NCBI RefSeq assembly: GCF_040546025.1
Contig: NZ_JBEPNA010000007.1
Location: 60,269 to 124,268 of the forward strand
Length of the DNA stretch: 64,000 bases
DNA from: Marisediminicola sp040546025
GTDB lineage: Bacteria; Actinomycetota; Actinomycetes; Actinomycetales; Microbacteriaceae
Direction: 5' to 3'
Below are positions 62,182 through 64,000 of the stretch, in pieces. Below the pieces are notes generated by a model. The model worked only from the letters and a program-made list of their open reading frames with translations. It was not told the origin of the DNA and ran no database searches. The translations under genes were made by a program, and so were the position numbers. Each line of letters opens with the position of its first letter. Positions within the stretch are counted from its first letter, which is position 1.

Positions 62182-62195
62182 TGAGAGCGCTCCCA
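62182..62195. promoter_or_regulatory. CebR-type operator, one mismatch
   Basis: TGAGAGCGCTCCCA matches 13 of 14 positions of the CebR box. It starts 55 bp from the first operator, a distance of about five helical turns, which would allow looping. It lies about 110 bp from fdhD on the other side. The region 62049-62305 contains no gene. Confidence 0.75.
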
Positions 62196-62305
62196 CAACC
62201 GTTATCTGGGGCGGCTTCGCCGTCCCGCCGCTCACACCCATCCGAGCGGGGAAGAATGGGAGTCCAGCCAGCGTTGGGGTTGGAACGGGCACGAGTGGGA
62301 GTGAA

Positions 62306-63157
62306 ATGACGAGAATCACGGCCAGACGCAAGATCATTCGGGTGAAGTTGGGTGAATCGTCGGTGATACGCGATGACGTGCTCGCCGTCGAGGAACCTCT
62401 CGAAATGCGCGTCAACGGGCGCTCCCTCGCGGTCACCATGCGCACTCCCGGCCACGACTTCGACCTCGCTGCCGGCTTTCTCGTCTCCGAGGGCATCATC
62501 ACCACGGGCGAGCACTTCTTCACCGCGCGATACTGCGCCGGGGCGACCGCCGACGGAGTCAACACCTACAACGTGCTCGATGTCACGCTCGCCCCGGGAG
62601 TCGCTGCTCCCGACCCCAGCCTCGAGCGGTCGTTCCTCACGACCAGTTCCTGCGGGCTGTGCGGCAAGGCGAGCATTGACGCCGTGCGCACCAAGTCGGC
62701 GTTCTCGGTCGACGAGGACCCCCTCGTCGTGGATGCCGGGCTCCTCAGCACCTTCCCCGACAAGTTGCGGGCGGCCCAGGCCGTGTTCGAAAAGACCGGC
62801 GGGCTGCACGCGGCGGCGCTGTTCGACGGCACGACCGGCGAGATGCTTGTCGCGCGCGAGGACGTCGGCCGCCACAACGCGGTCGACAAGGTCATCGGCT
62901 GGGCTGTGAAGGAGAACCGCCTGCCGCTGGCCGGAACCGTGCTCATGGTGTCGAGCCGGGCGAGCTTCGAGCTCGCCCAGAAGGCGATGATGGCAGGCAT
63001 CCCGGTGCTCGCTGCCGTCTCGGCCCCCTCGTCGCTCGCCGCTGAGTTCGCGACCGAGGTGGGCATGACCCTCGTCGGCTTCATGCGCGGCTCATCGATG
63101 GTGATCTACGCGGGCGACAAGCGCATCGCGCAGGACGCGCTGCAGCCCGTCGACTGA
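62306..63157 (+). CDS. fdhD: Formate dehydrogenase accessory sulfurtransferase FdhD
   Basis: A 283-residue protein. Active-site loop SSCGLCGKASID with the two cysteines, EDVGRHNAVDKVIG and SRASFELAQKAMMAGIPVLAAVSAPSSLA are family signatures. It passes sulfur to the molybdenum cofactor of formate dehydrogenase; no formate dehydrogenase gene is in the window. ATG 62306 follows GTGGGAGTGAA. Confidence 0.95.
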   Translation: MTRITARRKIIRVKLGESSVIRDDVLAVEEPLEMRVNGRSLAVTMRTPGHDFDLAAGFLVSEGIITTGEHFFTARYCAGATADGVNTYNVLDVTLAPGVAAPDPSLERSFLTTSSCGLCGKASIDAVRTKSAFSVDEDPLVVDAGLLSTFPDKLRAAQAVFEKTGGLHAAALFDGTTGEMLVAREDVGRHNAVDKVIGWAVKENRLPLAGTVLMVSSRASFELAQKAMMAGIPVLAAVSAPSSLAAEFATEVGMTLVGFMRGSSMVIYAGDKRIAQDALQPVD

Positions 63158-63178
63158 GTCGCGCGCTCTGGCGCGCGT

Positions 63179-63188
63179 GTCGAAACCG
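63179..63188. repeat. Dispersed intergenic motif TGTCGAAACC, copy 3
   Basis: Third copy of the motif, about 20 bp after the fdhD stop, as in copy 1 which also lies just behind a stop codon. Confidence 0.4.
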
Positions 63189-63317
63189 CGTGTCGCGGTG
63201 CCGTCGACTCCTCCTCCACAGGGCCTGTTCCGGGAGGGTTGTCCACAGGCAATACCGCAGATCAGGGTGTTGTTTGGTGTCTGCGGGAATGTCGGTGGTG
63301 CCTGTCAGTATGTGGGT

Positions 63318-64000
63318 ATGTGCAAGACAACCGATCCGCTCATCGACAGCGCTGCTGCGTTCGCGGCCGTGTGGGCTGGTGCGCTCACCGGGTTCGGCGA
63401 TCAGATCGGCGAACACCCGGCCACTGGCGCGCCCGGCGCTCCCGGCGCGGCAGCCGGCACATCGTTTGGGACAATCAGTGTCGCCCCCGCCCAGCTGGAC
63501 GTGGAGACCATGTCCGATGCGGGCCTGCTGCGGGCGCTCCGGTCCGGGTACACCCTGAAACGGCAGGTTGATGCGCTGCTGGTGCGTGCCGCGGGGGAGC
63601 TCAGTGTGCGCTCCCGCCCCTCGCTGGGCCAAGGCGGGCTCGCGAAATCGTCCGGGCACACCTCCCCGGCATCGCTGATCACCGAGCTGGGCCGGGTCAC
63701 CCTCGCCGAAGCCGGGAAAACGGTGCGACTGGGCGAGGCGACCACCGCCCCGGTGTCACTGCTCGGGGAACGCCTCCCCGCCCCGTTCCCTGTCGTTGCT
63801 GATGCGGTTAACACCGGTGTCGTGCAAGTGGATGCGGCCCAGTCGATCATCACCGCCCTGACGCAGGCGACCCCGCGCGCACTGCCGGAACACTTGGTCG
63901 CCGCGGAGGAGGAGTTGGTCGAGTTCGCGGCCCACCATCCAGCGGACACCGTGCGGAAGCTGTCGATCTCCTGGCGTGACGCGCTGGATACCGACGGGAT
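63318..64000 (+). CDS. DUF222/HNH endonuclease (13E12-type) protein, 3' partial
   Basis: The frame is open from ATG 63318 to the right edge with no stop (227 codons visible). SDAGLLRALRSGYTLKRQVDALLVRAAGEL and the long helical region (GRVTLAEAGKTVRLGEAT, VEFAAHHPADTVRKL) fit the DUF222 domain of 13E12-repeat proteins, whose C terminus would carry an HNH nuclease motif beyond the window. Such proteins are multicopy in Microbacteriaceae. Confidence 0.85.
   Translation, partial: MCKTTDPLIDSAAAFAAVWAGALTGFGDQIGEHPATGAPGAPGAAAGTSFGTISVAPAQLDVETMSDAGLLRALRSGYTLKRQVDALLVRAAGELSVRSRPSLGQGGLAKSSGHTSPASLITELGRVTLAEAGKTVRLGEATTAPVSLLGERLPAPFPVVADAVNTGVVQVDAAQSIITALTQATPRALPEHLVAAEEELVEFAAHHPADTVRKLSISWRDALDTDG

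Overview
The window looks like a chromosomal stretch of a high-GC actinobacterium, most probably a pigmented member of the Microbacteriaceae. Three things point there: strongly G/C-ending codons, a dnaK-grpE-dnaJ-hspR operon with HAIR operators, and a complete C50-carotenoid cluster with heterodimeric lycopene cyclase. The SCO1664/DUF3090/phosphomutase trio is another actinobacterial hallmark. I count about 60 protein genes and one tRNA. Gene starts were chosen from ribosome-binding sites, overlaps and family alignment; naming rests on motifs I could see, not on database searches.

Layout. 2-3935: a catabolic operon of two sugar-phosphate-isomerase-like TIM barrels and two Gfo/Idh/MocA dehydrogenases, cut by the left edge. 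3960-6392: a UvrA-like ABC ATPase. 6441-6768: an unusual inverted array of a short motif with an exact 33-bp period. 6786-10673: hspR-dnaJ-grpE-dnaK. 10885-13537: a PEP-mutase/isocitrate-lyase-like enzyme, a small membrane protein and a radical SAM protein. 13545-17723: a YnjBCD-type ABC importer whose permease is split into two genes. 17850-24180: membrane and lipid genes (TVP38-like, two CDP-alcohol phosphatidyltransferases), a flavoprotein reductase, a methyltransferase, an MFS exporter and a MarR regulator. 24307-30037: crtE-crtB-crtI-crtYe-crtYf-crtEb with divergent idi; together they take IPP/DMAPP to lycopene, elongate it to C50 and cyclise it. 30112-32879: an acidic secreted protein, dCTP deaminase and an AbiEi/DUF559-like protein, with dispersed palindromes around them.

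33065-37144 is the most unusual part. Directly behind tRNA-Gly(CCC) lies a two-gene operon: an FbiC-like CofG-CofH fusion and a Baeyer-Villiger-type flavin monooxygenase. The CofG half is intact, but the CofH half has lost precisely the segment that carries the radical-SAM [4Fe-4S] cysteines, while the rest of that half stays well conserved. By itself this protein should not make FO (the F420 chromophore), so the pair may make something else. This is the best candidate for an undescribed system.

37261-40304: a sugar-type operon (aldose epimerase, aldo/keto reductase, UPF0303, GntR/FadR regulator). 40452-42912: arfB and the SCO1664-DUF3090-phosphomutase trio. 42970-45348: a second UvrA-like ATPase. 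45412-48355: two divergent PadR/membrane-protein pairs sharing one operator region. 48405-52335: GAF-ANTAR and MarR regulators, VOC proteins, an aldo/keto reductase and a PPOX (F420-type) flavoprotein. 52340-54080: Lrp/AsnC regulator divergent from alanine dehydrogenase. 54135-58282: a membrane protein, tryptophan 2,3-dioxygenase, moaA and a Ser/Thr kinase with GAF domain. 58488-62048: a secreted GH81 beta-1,3-glucanase preceded by two CebR-type operators. 62306-63157: fdhD. 63318-64000: the start of a DUF222/HNH (13E12-type) protein cut by the right edge.
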